Positions 21,202 to 29,367 of a stretch of 64,000 bases of DNA are shown here, one piece after another. Position 1 is the first letter of the stretch. Each line of letters opens with the position of its first letter. A program made the position numbers and the translations under genes. Origin of the DNA: Mesostigma viride (taxonomy: Eukaryota > Streptophyta > Mesostigmatophyceae > Mesostigmatales > Mesostigmataceae). The notes below the pieces were generated by a model. That model searched no databases. It saw only the letters and a program-made list of their open reading frames with translations, and had not been told where the DNA came from. The stretch lies in NCBI GenBank assembly GCA_009746045.1, contig RPFO01000106.1, positions 1,299,211 through 1,363,210 on the forward strand, given 5' to 3'.

Positions 21202-21468
21202 GTGACGATCATGGAGTCCCTCAAGACGATACTGGCGTCCCTCAAGACGTGGGCCGCGACACCCGAGGGGAAAATGATCATGCTCGCGGTATGGTTACTT
21301 GGTTTCGTGGGCTCATCCGTACCCCTGTTTGTGAAAACGGGAAACAAAAAGCAATCGGTGAAAGATCGCAACAAATCGCTATTCGTGGCTTTAGCACTGA
21401 TGGGCGTCGGCATAGTTCCGCCAGCGTTATGGGGAGCCAATTACCAGTTGAAAAAATACCAAAGCTAG
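21202..21468 (+). CDS. Small two-helix membrane protein, right-arm copy
   Basis: Identical to the 88-residue protein at 16169-16435. It is the last gene of the right arm; 96 bp further on the symmetry ends and unique viral sequence begins. Confidence 0.65.
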   Translation: MTIMESLKTILASLKTWAATPEGKMIMLAVWLLGFVGSSVPLFVKTGNKKQSVKDRNKSLFVALALMGVGIVPPALWGANYQLKKYQS

Positions 21469-21787
21469 CCGTGCAAAAGGGGACACGTGGCCTCAACGGC
21501 CCTGCTCACCCGCCCGGAAGCTAGCATAAGGCGGAGCCTTTGGGGTCAGCTCACTTGGGCGTAGGTTCAGCACACTTCGTTGCCCTGCACGAACAAATGG
21601 ACGTTCAAAGGCCTCCTACGTTCCACAAGGGTGACCCCAAACCCCCAGTGGGCTGACAGTGGGCTGACAGGTGTGTGGGGGTTACAGTGATTGTTTCCAT
21701 TCAGATGCAATGTGTTTTGTTTGATAAATGTCTTTATTGATTAAAATTATATTGCATTTACATTTCTAGCCACCCAAGTGCATGCAT

Positions 21788-21979
21788 TTAACCCCAGATG
21801 TGGTAGACCTCCACGTGGTGCACGAGGTCCTTGCCCCTGAGGTATTGGTTGCAGTAGGGGCACGGGTAGGGCAGCAGGCCCAGCGCCCTCGCGTAGGCGT
21901 TGTCCCCCCCCGCGTACTCGCATACCTTGTTGCAGCCCGTGCAGGCGATGGGGTCGGCGGAATACGCGTAGCTGCTAGA
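21788..21979 (-). pseudogene. Truncated zinc-finger paralog fragment
   Basis: About 63 codons are open to a TAA. They encode CTGCNKVC, then LLPYPCPYCNQYLRGKDLVH and a final VYHIWG. This matches the C2H2-like part of the protein at 23396-24392 (CPLCNKFG ... LLPYPCPKHDCDHYFLLGD). An in-frame TGA lies just upstream and no ATG is present. It is therefore a 5'-truncated copy, or an isolated 3' exon, since a CTCTAG acceptor-like site sits at the break. It lies 224 bp outside the palindrome. Confidence 0.6.
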
Positions 21980-22020
21980 GGTTATTCAAACAAACCAATA
22001 TATTCTGAGCCTGATCATAT

Positions 22021-22767
22021 CTACGAGACTGGGATGGAAGTGTCGCAGATGTCACAGGAGCAGGAAGGAGCTCCTCTGGAACGGGCACAACGGAGCCATT
22101 GATCCCAGGTGACGGGGAGGTCGTCTTCCCACGACCAATCGCCGGGTATGGTCTCGGTGGTCTCCATGCTTTTGTCATCTCGAGAGTGGCGGAAGGGGTG
22201 GTCCACCCTGACAAGGGGCGACGTCCCGAATGCGGGACCCGGCGTGTCGAAGTCGTAGAGTCTCCACCCGCAGTTCTTGTTGTATGTCTCCTCCATGGCC
22301 TTGGAGATGATGACGGGCCCTGCTCCTTCGAAGTCCCACTCGTTGGTGGGGACGAACGGCTTCCCGTCGTCAACCCACAAACGCGTCGACGGATAGAACA
22401 CGAGTCCCGCAAACTTGCAGTAGAGGGGACGGTCGTAGGTGGTCTTTATGTCGTGCATGACGATTTCTGAGACGACGAGATCGCACACGATGGCGAACGC
22501 TCTCGAAATCGTCCATCTCGGCTCGTCTCCCGCGTGGATTTTGGCCCTGATCCTGTCGCGTCTCCAATCCGCGTAGGATTGATGGGACCAGCATAGGAGG
22601 TCGTGATATATCTCTGCCACTCTGCGAGCCTGTGTGGCGATGAGAGCCAAGTCCAGGTCGTCTTCTGGGACGTGGGGGGCCTCGAGGGCCTTGTAAAAGT
22701 CGTGAATATCCATGGAGACGCTCTTGTCTCGCTGGAGGACGCACGGGTAGCACCTGCGATCACGCAC
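22021..22767 (-). CDS. Unrecognised protein, 248 residues
   Basis: No family is recognised. The protein is acidic with many aromatic residues, has a histidine-aspartate-rich N-terminal third (MDIHDFYKALEAPHVPEDDL, then repeated Asp/Leu), and ends in a short cysteine cluster (CARSRGAPSCSCDICDTS). The first ATG is used; an internal ATG 18 codons on (MDIHDF) is equally good, and the first residues (RDRRCYPC) could be spurious. It is transcribed towards the palindrome. The upstream 100 bp hold no TATAC element. Confidence 0.7.
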   Translation of the reverse strand: MRDRRCYPCVLQRDKSVSMDIHDFYKALEAPHVPEDDLDLALIATQARRVAEIYHDLLCWSHQSYADWRRDRIRAKIHAGDEPRWTISRAFAIVCDLVVSEIVMHDIKTTYDRPLYCKFAGLVFYPSTRLWVDDGKPFVPTNEWDFEGAGPVIISKAMEETYNKNCGWRLYDFDTPGPAFGTSPLVRVDHPFRHSRDDKSMETTETIPGDWSWEDDLPVTWDQWLRCARSRGAPSCSCDICDTSIPVS

Positions 22768-22861
22768 GAACGGAAACGAGCAGACGAAACGAATCTGTTA
22801 GCAACGAGTCGACTCGTCTCTCTATAAACTTCAGCAAACTCGATTCGATTTATAAAACTCA

Positions 22862-22990
22862 CTCGAGCGCGTCCATGGCGGTCTCTATTGTCGAATCCGA
22901 CAAGCGCAGTAATCCCCTCCTCGAATTGAGAGAGACTCGCACGATCCAGAAGGCGAAAGCGCGATCCTGCGCTCGCCTGATGTCCATTTC
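22862..22990 (-). CDS. Possible 42-residue ORF
   Basis: It begins MDIRRAQDRAFAFWIV and ends TAMDALE. The open frame continues far upstream through a region that looks regulatory, so only this last part could be a real small gene. The evidence is weak: no motif, no clear promoter. Confidence 0.2.
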
Positions 22991-23186
22991 GTTGCGCGCA
23001 AGGTGAACGACGGGGCTATGGCGGCTATGTGCCTTGGAGGATGGGCGGCGGACAGGTATGCCTTCCCAACTGGCACCGCGCCCTTTTGTAGGCACGAGGG
23101 GACACGGAATATTCGGGGGATATGCTTTCCGTACGGGGGCACCCCCGCGTTTTGTGTGGGCACCCCCGAAGATAAGGTCCAGATAG

Positions 23187-23330
23187 CGGACCAATGGGAA
23201 CGCGGCGTCCAGACCACAGATTTCTACTACAATTCCTGTGGTGGCGGCGGCATATGCTAGGAATATTCCCCGCGGACCAATGGGAGAGCGGCGCCAGGAC
23301 CACAAGATTTCCAAGGGCAAAGGGTAAAAG
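23187..23330. promoter_or_regulatory. Duplicated CCAAT-box promoter segment
   Basis: Two copies of a block GCGGACCAATGGGA followed by GCGGCG and a CCACAGATT/CCACAAGATT end lie 86 bp apart (CCAAT at 23191 and 23277). They lie 115-205 bp upstream of the start codon at 23396, which is typical for CCAAT boxes of polymerase II promoters. Confidence 0.6.
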
Positions 23331-23395
23331 GGCAATCTGGTGGCCAAGAGCGCTCAATCCACACGCTCCACACCAGCCACCAGGCCCCGTCCGCC

Positions 23396-24392
23396 ATGTC
23401 TACCCTATCCCCGAGTGCGTCCTTGCGTCACAAGTCTCGCGCTTCCTCTCGTGAGTTTCATCGTCTCTTTTCCTTCGTCTTCCCGTCTCTTTTTCTTTCG
23501 GTCGTGCGCATTTCCTTTTCGTTTCTTTGCTCATTTAATTCCTCTCTTTCTCTCGTTTCCCCACGACTTTCGTGCAGACCCCCGCGTAAAGAAAGAGGCC
23601 GGGACTTCCATCCATAAAGCCATCTGCGTTCTCGACAGCGACGATTCCCACGAGTGTCACGACAGCCATGGCCGCGAATCTGGTCCTGTCGACCACAAGG
23701 GGAAGGCGGTCGCCGGTCCGTCCGACCTTTCCAAGAAACGCAAGCAGGAGGAGGCTCCAGAGGTTCCATCCCTTCTTCCTTTCGAGGTGAAGGCGCCAGA
23801 GCAGCCGTCCCCCATTTGCTGCGTTTGCACGTACGTGACCCCTGACACGATGCCCGCTCTCATCATGGACAAGTTCGTGGGGCCCGTGTACCCCGGCATG
23901 CCGCAGCCCATCCCCGAGCGGTTCAAGAAGCACCAGTGCATGCTCTCTGAGTTCGTCTGCGTGAAGTGCTACGAGAACATCGCGAACAGCAGGGCCGACG
24001 GTCGCTACAAGTGCCCCTTATGCAACAAGTTCGGGATGTTCGAGGCTGGCCCCGACAGGCAGCTCCTCCACGCGCTCGAGCTGCTCCCTTACCCTTGCCC
24101 CAAGCACGACTGCGACCACTACTTCCTTCTCGGTGACATGGAGACGCACCTCGAGGAGTTCCACAGTCCCCCCTGCCGTCGTTCGTGGATTTTCAAGGGA
24201 GAGCGATTGGGGTGCACGCATTCGTGTTTGCCGCACGATTGCGAGTTCGAGCCCGCGAAGAACCCGGACGGGAACCCCGCCAAGGAGAGCGTGCTCAAGA
24301 TCATGTTCTCCATGTTCGATTGCGAGACCTCCGACCCCGACATGTTCGACTTTTTCGCGGACAATCTTCGTCACGACCTTTTGTTGCGATGA
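23396..24392 (+). CDS. Zinc-finger protein with one spliceosomal-type intron
   Basis: Exon 1 is 23396-23450 and exon 2 is 23578-24392; the 127-nt intron begins GTGAGT, is very T/C-rich and ends GTGCAG. Splicing gives 289 residues. After a lysine-rich nuclear-signal-like stretch (LSKKRKQEE) there are paired cysteines (CCVC, CVKC, CPLC) and a C/H cluster ending in H-x4-H (PCPKHDCDHYFLLGD, METHLEEFH). The order CxxC...CxxC resembles RING/TRAF-type zinc fingers seen in ubiquitin ligases, but I cannot assign a ligase family. A truncated relative lies at 21788-21979. Reading straight through the intron from an upstream ATG gives a false, hydrophobic N-terminus. Confidence 0.82.
23451..23577 (+). 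other. Spliceosomal-type intron, 127 nt
   Basis: Donor GTGAGT, acceptor TTTCGTGCAG and a long pyrimidine tract from about 23,480 to 23,570 are visible. Removing it joins the MSTLSPSASLRHKS exon in frame (phase 1) to PRVKKEAGTSIHKA. No ORF or RNA fold is seen inside. Confidence 0.8.
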
Positions 24393-24488
24393 TAACGCAC
24401 CACTGCCAGTGTTTTGTTTGCTATAATGATCTAAATGATTAAATTAATTCAAACGGCTTAAATAAAAACTGTGTTTTTCATTATAAGA

Positions 24489-25013
24489 ATGCCTCCCAAA
24501 CGCACGAGCAAAACCAAGGTGGGTGGTAGGAAGACCAAAAGTAAGGCAGCAAAGCCACGAGTCGGTAGGAGACACAGGGGTCGAGGAGCCCGCGTGTCTC
24601 GTTCGGTGGGTTACCACCTCCCCAACGTGGGCAACGCGGCGAACGCTTTTCTGGACGCGTACGATAGTCACATGAGCGGGGACCCCCCGTACGTGCCGAT
24701 CTGGAAGGTGGGCAACGGGGTGTGGCCGTTGGCGAAGGGCGTGTACGACCACGTGAGACACGGTCGTCCGCCGACGACGGACGAGCAGATCAGGACTCTG
24801 ACCGGCATCGGACTTCGCAACATGGGCGTGGATCCAGGGACCATGCGGATGATCGACACGGGCATCCGCAGAATCTCCACCACTCCGGTGGTGGAGGAGT
24901 GGGACACGTACCGACTGATCGACCCGGTTCCTCCTCTGGGCCCTCGCAATCTTCCAGCCGTCTCGGACGTGAGCTACGCCTTCAACACGATGAGGGACGC
25001 GGGCCGGCGTTGA
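24489..25013 (+). CDS. Basic N-terminal protein, 174 residues, unrecognised
   Basis: The first 40 residues are almost all Lys, Arg, Gly and small residues (MPPKRTSKTKVGGRKTKSKA, then GRRHRGRGARVSR), like a DNA-binding tail or nuclear signal. The rest is globular with Pro/Gly turns (WKVGNGVWPLAKGVYDHV). An ATG 18 bp upstream would add MFFIIR; MPPKR fits better. Its last 32 bp overlap the 3' end of the convergent dioxygenase-like gene. Role unknown; a virion DNA-binding protein is possible. Confidence 0.7.
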   Translation: MPPKRTSKTKVGGRKTKSKAAKPRVGRRHRGRGARVSRSVGYHLPNVGNAANAFLDAYDSHMSGDPPYVPIWKVGNGVWPLAKGVYDHVRHGRPPTTDEQIRTLTGIGLRNMGVDPGTMRMIDTGIRRISTTPVVEEWDTYRLIDPVPPLGPRNLPAVSDVSYAFNTMRDAGRR

Positions 25014-25959
25014 GTTTGATGACCCGTTTCGCCCCCAGGATCCCAAATACCAATAACAGCGCTGTCACGAAAAGAAAAAGACTATGCGTCCTCGTGAAGG
25101 CGTAAAAGTTGTAGGTCGCGTACCACTCCGCGGGCAGGTCCGCCAAGTTCAGACTCTTGTTGATGATGTACTGATTAATGGGCTGCCACGTCCCGGGGCT
25201 GACCTCTATCCTTTTTCGGAGCCCTTCCGACGAGAAATAGAGATACCTCTCCAGGCCGCATCGTTTGAGTATGTCGAATTGCACGCCGTAGCCCCTCGCC
25301 GCGTTCGCGAATCCGACGCTGTTGATGACCCACTTGGCCACCCCTCCTCTGCTCGCCCAAATCATGAAGCCGCTGAATGTCTCGCGCCCCTCCACGTGGA
25401 GCACGCGGGGCACGCAGAGGTCTCGCGTGTTCGCGTCTCTGAAAACCTCGAACACCTGCACCAGACGCCTCTTGGCCAGGTTCTCCGTGAAGACGCCGCG
25501 GTGAAGGAGCGACGAGGAGAACACCAGCAGGTCGCCGGGTTGTAGTCGCATCCGGATGCGGCCGGCGTACAGACCCGGAAGTTCCGTCCACGCGTAGGCC
25601 ACTCTCCTGTGCGAGCCCGGGATGAGCTCCATCACGGTCGAGTCGAAATACGCGAGGCACGTGTAGAAGGGCGGTACGAACGGATCTTCGCGCCCCTGGT
25701 ATACGAGATCCCTGTGAAAACTCCCGGCGTCCGCGGAATTGTTGTTGTCGCTCACTCGGAATTTCGTAAAGTCGGCGCGTTCCCACGACAGCTTTTGTTG
25801 GGCTATTCGCAGCATCTTCGTTCGGATGAACGTCTCCATCGCGGCGTAGTCGACGAGCCCGGGGCCCCCCGACCGGATGCACGCCTCCCCGCTTTTCACG
25901 TCCTGCGGCGTCAGAGCCTGCGAGAGGACGACATACCCGTTTTTGTCTAACTCGTCCAT
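24982..25959 (-). CDS. Phytanoyl-CoA dioxygenase (PhyH)-like Fe(II)/2-oxoglutarate oxygenase with C-terminal membrane anchor
   Basis: 325 residues. The facial triad is visible as H82-x-D84 (GSFHRDLVYQG) and H153 (GDLLVFSSSLLHRGVF), with R164/R165 placed to hold 2-oxoglutarate. PGSHR at about 114-118 is typical for the family. PhyH-like enzymes hydroxylate small molecules, lipids or peptides with Fe(II), oxygen and 2-oxoglutarate; the substrate here is unknown. The C-terminus has a hydrophobic helix (LFLFVTALLLVFGILGAK), suggesting a tail-anchored protein facing the cytosol. It converges with the basic-protein gene at 24489-25013. Confidence 0.82.
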   Translation of the reverse strand: MDELDKNGYVVLSQALTPQDVKSGEACIRSGGPGLVDYAAMETFIRTKMLRIAQQKLSWERADFTKFRVSDNNNSADAGSFHRDLVYQGREDPFVPPFYTCLAYFDSTVMELIPGSHRRVAYAWTELPGLYAGRIRMRLQPGDLLVFSSSLLHRGVFTENLAKRRLVQVFEVFRDANTRDLCVPRVLHVEGRETFSGFMIWASRGGVAKWVINSVGFANAARGYGVQFDILKRCGLERYLYFSSEGLRKRIEVSPGTWQPINQYIINKSLNLADLPAEWYATYNFYAFTRTHSLFLFVTALLLVFGILGAKRVIKLNAGPRPSSC

Positions 25960-26057
25960 TCTCTAGCGTCAAAATGTCTGTACATTTTTGTATTCCCGCC
26001 GGTTCGTTCAAAACGGCAGGAAACATTTGGGGGGGTATTTCAAGCGGACTCTTCCCT

Positions 26058-26993
26058 TCATCCACGGAGACACTTGGGAGCAGGCGGGGGGGCCGGAAGC
26101 TTGTGGTGGGCGACGACCTCCTCCCTCTTCCTCTTGTTCTCCAAGGCAAAGGCCCTCTCCTGGGGCACCTTCGCCTCCTCGTGCATCTTCAGGTTCTTGA
26201 ATACCCCGAATAACTGCCCTCCTATATCGGTGATGCTCTGGACTGGGTCTGCACCTTTGGCTATCTGAATCTTGTTTACTTCATTCATCAAGTCTATGCC
26301 TGAGTTAAGGACATCGGTGAAGAAGTCCCTGGTCAGGTCACTCTTCTTCATCTGATGCAGCTCCCTTATATCTCGGGTGGGCATCCCGGTGACGGTGCGG
26401 TTCAGCGTCTCGTTGACCACGGCGTAGACGTTCCTGTTGGGCAGTGAGACGCCGCTGTCCCTGATGGCGGCCATGTGGGTCTTGGTGCTCTCGCAGGCCT
26501 TGATCCTCTTGTCCTTCCTCAACTCGTCTATGTCCCTGGCGTCTGCTCGGGCGTAGATCTCGTCGGCAAGGGAGCGGTCGGCGTCCAGGTACCTCTCCAG
26601 CAACACGGCCATGGAGTGGCGGAACGAGGCGGCCTTCTTTCCGGGGAGGAGTTGGACGATCTTGATCAGGCCCTGACGGTCGGTCACCGGGGTGTCTCGC
26701 TGCCTGGCCCCGGGGAATTTCCAGAGTGTCAAAAACACACACACTTCTTTATGGTCCTCGACAAGTCTCGATAGACAGTGACTTGCCTGCCTCTGAGCGT
26801 CTGGAGCAAGTGCACCAGATGCATCGGTATATATCATGCACTTGATCGCATCTATGACCGAAATTTTACCATCCGGAGTCACGCGGATCTTGCCGGCAAA
26901 GGGGTCTTGCTCACCCTCTGGCACGGCGCGCACTGGCTGCAAATAATTCACAAGGATCTGAGACATGTTGGCTATTTGATTCATAATCAACAA
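26058..26993 (-). CDS. Bro-N-like protein
   Basis: 311 residues from the first ATG; the paralog at 28433-29335 suggests the third Met (MSQILVNYLQPV) as the true start. The N-terminal half has the family's blocks KIRVTPDGKISVIDAI and WKFPGARQRDTPVTD, then a helix LLPGKKAASFRHSMAVLLER. This order fits a Bro-N domain, a DNA-binding module of large DNA viruses and phages. The C-terminal half is helical and specific to this subfamily, and ends basic (ALENKRKREEVVAHH). It lies 38 bp downstream of, and on the same strand as, a Bro-N/nuclease gene. Confidence 0.75.
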   Translation of the reverse strand: MLIMNQIANMSQILVNYLQPVRAVPEGEQDPFAGKIRVTPDGKISVIDAIKCMIYTDASGALAPDAQRQASHCLSRLVEDHKEVCVFLTLWKFPGARQRDTPVTDRQGLIKIVQLLPGKKAASFRHSMAVLLERYLDADRSLADEIYARADARDIDELRKDKRIKACESTKTHMAAIRDSGVSLPNRNVYAVVNETLNRTVTGMPTRDIRELHQMKKSDLTRDFFTDVLNSGIDLMNEVNKIQIAKGADPVQSITDIGGQLFGVFKNLKMHEEAKVPQERAFALENKRKREEVVAHHKLPAPPPAPKCLRG

Positions 26994-27031
26994 AGAATCG
27001 TTTCCTTTTGAAATAAACGAACGTGTTTAAT

Positions 27032-27763
27032 TTACACAGTGACGTTCGGGTCTTTCAATTCTATGCTGGCATCAAGCGTCAGCTCGATATTGTGCATATC
27101 GCAAACTTGTTTAAAAATAAGCAACTTCTGGACCGTCACGTTGGCAGAGGCGGGAGTGCGGAACAGATGAAGCCTTTTTTTAAAGTCAGGGTAATCCATC
27201 CCGTATCCAAACAGCTGTCCAACGCCATGGAGACCAGAACTGAACTCCTTGACCTCAATCAGCACTTTGGTGTCGCGGCATAGAATGTCGATGATCCCGG
27301 CCTCGCACTTCACCTCGCGCTCCCCTCCTAGCTTCTCCGCGAGTTCGGCTTGCACGTCCTTCTCGCCCCATCTTTTTCGCTTCCTCGAGGAGGAACCGGA
27401 GAATACGCGCAGAAGTTCACAAACGTCCTTTGCGTCCTTGACCTTGTCTGCAGACTCGTGGGTAACACCTGGCAGGAGGGAGGCAAGCTTTCTCATGCCT
27501 TCAAACCCTATCACAGGCGTTTCTCGCTGGCGTTGACCGGTAAACTTCCAAAAGCTGACAAGATGCACCAACTCCTCGTAAACTCTCCCGAGTCTCTTCA
27601 AGTACTGGGATGCCTTCGCACTCGCCTTTTCCATGAGTGTGCCATCTTCTTTCATGAAACAAATCACAGCTATCACGTCCAACACCGAAATTCTACCATC
27701 CGGCGTCACTCGGACAGCAAACAGATCTCGCTCACCCTCTGCCACCGGCTCCATTTTTCCCAA
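27032..27763 (-). CDS. Bro-N-like / PD-(D/E)XK nuclease fusion
   Basis: 243 residues. The N-terminal 120 residues carry the shared blocks FAVRVTPDGRISVLDVI and FWKFTGQRQRETPV. The C-terminal part has the nuclease signature: acidic helix at about 133-150 (EKDVQAELAEKLGGERE), D159 in GIIDIL, E170-x-K172 in LIEVKE and GQLFGY at 182-187. This is the layout of restriction-endonuclease-fold enzymes. A final block (YPDFKKRLHLFRTP) is conserved in all three nuclease paralogs of the window. The start might be the internal MEPVAEGE. It pairs with the Bro-N-only gene at 26058-26993. Activity is inferred. Confidence 0.8.
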   Translation of the reverse strand: MGKMEPVAEGERDLFAVRVTPDGRISVLDVIAVICFMKEDGTLMEKASAKASQYLKRLGRVYEELVHLVSFWKFTGQRQRETPVIGFEGMRKLASLLPGVTHESADKVKDAKDVCELLRVFSGSSSRKRKRWGEKDVQAELAEKLGGEREVKCEAGIIDILCRDTKVLIEVKEFSSGLHGVGQLFGYGMDYPDFKKRLHLFRTPASANVTVQKLLIFKQVCDMHNIELTLDASIELKDPNVTV

Positions 27764-27903
27764 GGGGCCGGCTCCCTTCTTCCTTTATATACAGTTTTGC
27801 TCACCCCAGTTTGCTGACTAGGCATGAAATTACGGTTGTACGGAAGTTCCCATAATGAGAGCAACTACAACACCAGACAAACATGACGTGGCGTTGTCGT
27901 TCG

Positions 27904-27999
27904 AGGACCCAGTAGCTGTTGGCGGGCGTTGACGCGTCTCCTCTTCCTCTTGTTCTCGAGGGCGAAGGCCCGGTCCCTCAGGACCCTGGCCTCGTCGTG
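27904..27999 (-). pseudogene. C-terminal remnant of a Bro-N-like gene
   Basis: The minus strand encodes HDEARVLRDRAFALENKRKR followed by RRVNAR. This matches the end of the Bro-N-like protein at 28433-29335 (HEDAKVARDRAFAKENRRKR). The preceding sequence is unrelated and has no start. It is the tail of a deleted family copy, showing gain and loss of the family here. Confidence 0.7.
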
Positions 28000-28051
28000 C
28001 TTTGAATTGGCATAGATTAAATTGCGGATTGACTACTATACAACATTACAG

Positions 28052-28426
28052 ATGGCAGTAAAGAAAACGCGCACTCGGCGCGCTCGTGCGGTGCACCGCG
28101 CCCGAGCCGCTTCCGTGATGACGCCGGTAATGGAGAAGAATTACAAAGCGGCCTCTGGGGCGTTGTCACATCGTTTCGGGGGGGCGTTGAAAGCCTTAGC
28201 GAAGGGCAAGAAGTTGGCGAAGGGCACAGTCCCCGCTGACCAGTACAGGAGAGATTTGAAGGAGGTGAAGGTGATGGAGCGGAACCTGGGGCTGGCGTGG
28301 GAGACCTCTCTGGAGAAACTGCGCCGACTAAAGGAACAGGGAGCGGGGATTCTTCGCCGAGGACCGGACGCCATAGTCGATTTTGTCACGAGAGGGCGAC
28401 AAAAAGATGCGCACCGAGGGCTGTAA
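28052..28426 (+). CDS. Small basic protein, 124 residues
   Basis: It is strongly basic, beginning MAVKKTRTRRARAVHRARAA, with a helical middle rich in Lys and Ala (LKALAKGKKLAKG) and a charged helix (RRDLKEVKVMERNL). There is no recognised family. A TATAC element at 28037-28041 lies 10 bp before the start, as in several structural-type genes of this virus. An upstream in-frame ATG (30 bp earlier) lies before that element and is less likely. A DNA-condensing or virion core role is possible but unproven. Confidence 0.68.
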   Translation: MAVKKTRTRRARAVHRARAASVMTPVMEKNYKAASGALSHRFGGALKALAKGKKLAKGTVPADQYRRDLKEVKVMERNLGLAWETSLEKLRRLKEQGAGILRRGPDAIVDFVTRGRQKDAHRGL

Positions 28427-28432
28427 ACGGGC

Positions 28433-29335
28433 TCAAAGCCCGCGCGAAACCAACGCCCCGCCCCGGGGGGTGTTGACGTGTCTCCTCTTCCTCCTGTTCT
28501 CCTTGGCAAAGGCCCTGTCCCTGGCCACCTTCGCATCCTCGTGCATGTTCAGGTCCTTGAAGACCCCGAACAGCTTGTCCCCTATATCCGTGATGCTCTT
28601 GACAGGATCTACACCCTTCGCTATCTGTTTCCTGTTGAGTATGTTCATCAGGTCTATTCCGGCACTCAGGTCCTCTGTGAAGTAGTCCCTCGTGAGGTCG
28701 CTCCTCTTCATCCCGTGCAGCTCGCGTATCTCCTGGGTGTGCATCCCCGTTACCGTGCGGTTCTCGGTGTCGTTGATGACGGCGAAGACCTTCCTGTTAG
28801 GCGGGGACATGCCGCTGTCCCTCACGGCCGCCATGAGACTCTTGGTGCTCTCGCTGCTCTTGATCCTCTTGTCATCCGTCAAGTCCCTGGATTCGGCCCT
28901 GGCGTAGATCTCGTCGGCCAGCGAGCGGTCCGCGTCCAGGTACCTCTCCAGCAGGACGGCCATCGAGTGGCGGAAGGCGGCGGCCCTCTTGCCCGGCAGC
29001 AGCTGGACGATCTTGATGAGACCCCGACGGTCGGTGACGGGGGTGTCTCTCTGCCCGGGACCGGGGAATCTCCAAGTGACAATGCCAGAGTAGACCTCTT
29101 CGTAGTTGGCCGCCAGTCTGGAAAATGCGGTGTTGGCGTGTATGGCGGCGTTCCTGGTGAGCGCGCCGTCGTCCCCGGTGAAGAGGGCCGTCTTGATCAC
29201 GTCCAGAACGGATATCTTGCCGTCGGGAGTCACGCGAATCTTGCCCGCGAAGGGGTCTCTGGCGCCCTCGGGGACGGCCTCCAACGGCTGCAAGTAGGTG
29301 ACGAGGGCCTCGGACATGGGTTCATAATGCGTCAA
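28433..29335 (-). CDS. Bro-N-like protein, unpaired copy
   Basis: 300 residues, very close to the protein at 26058-26993: KIRVTPDGKISVLDVIKTAL, WRFPGPGQRDTPVTDRRG, then a helix like LLPGKRAAAFRHSMAVLL with LADEIYARA. The second Met (MSEALVTYLQPL) may be the true start. The C-terminal half matches the same half of the paralog, so both belong to the Bro-N-only subfamily. No nuclease copy is next to it; a dead tail fragment of the same subfamily lies 0.4 kb further on. The 3' end sits 6 bp from that of the basic protein. Confidence 0.75.
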   Translation of the reverse strand: MTHYEPMSEALVTYLQPLEAVPEGARDPFAGKIRVTPDGKISVLDVIKTALFTGDDGALTRNAAIHANTAFSRLAANYEEVYSGIVTWRFPGPGQRDTPVTDRRGLIKIVQLLPGKRAAAFRHSMAVLLERYLDADRSLADEIYARAESRDLTDDKRIKSSESTKSLMAAVRDSGMSPPNRKVFAVINDTENRTVTGMHTQEIRELHGMKRSDLTRDYFTEDLSAGIDLMNILNRKQIAKGVDPVKSITDIGDKLFGVFKDLNMHEDAKVARDRAFAKENRRKRRHVNTPRGGALVSRGL

Positions 29336-29367
29336 GGTATTTTTCAGAGTAGACCTCGGGGAGTCTA

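Larger units (their letters stand above)
16073..21564. repeat. Perfect zero-spacer palindrome, two 2,746-bp arms
   Basis: Positions x and 37,637 minus x are complementary from 16073/21564 to the centre at 18,818/18,819. Every ORF I compared in the left arm is matched residue for residue by its mirror in the right arm, and no difference was noticed by eye. Symmetry stops at 16072/21565. Chloroviruses and poxviruses have hairpin-closed genome ends with inverted terminal repeats of a few kilobases, and replicating such an end yields a palindrome of this kind. Whether this is an integrated viral telomere junction, a head-to-head concatemer or a fold-back assembly error cannot be told from the sequence. 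Confidence 0.95.

Noticed and set aside
22859..23347. 162-codon minus-strand frame
   Set aside because: It covers duplicated CCAAT promoter blocks of the gene at 23396; only its last 42 codons are kept as a weak candidate.
23340..23577. Hydrophobic N-terminus (about 79 residues) for the zinc-finger protein
   Set aside because: It is produced by reading through a T/C-rich intron; the ATG at 23396 with the 127-nt intron fits better.
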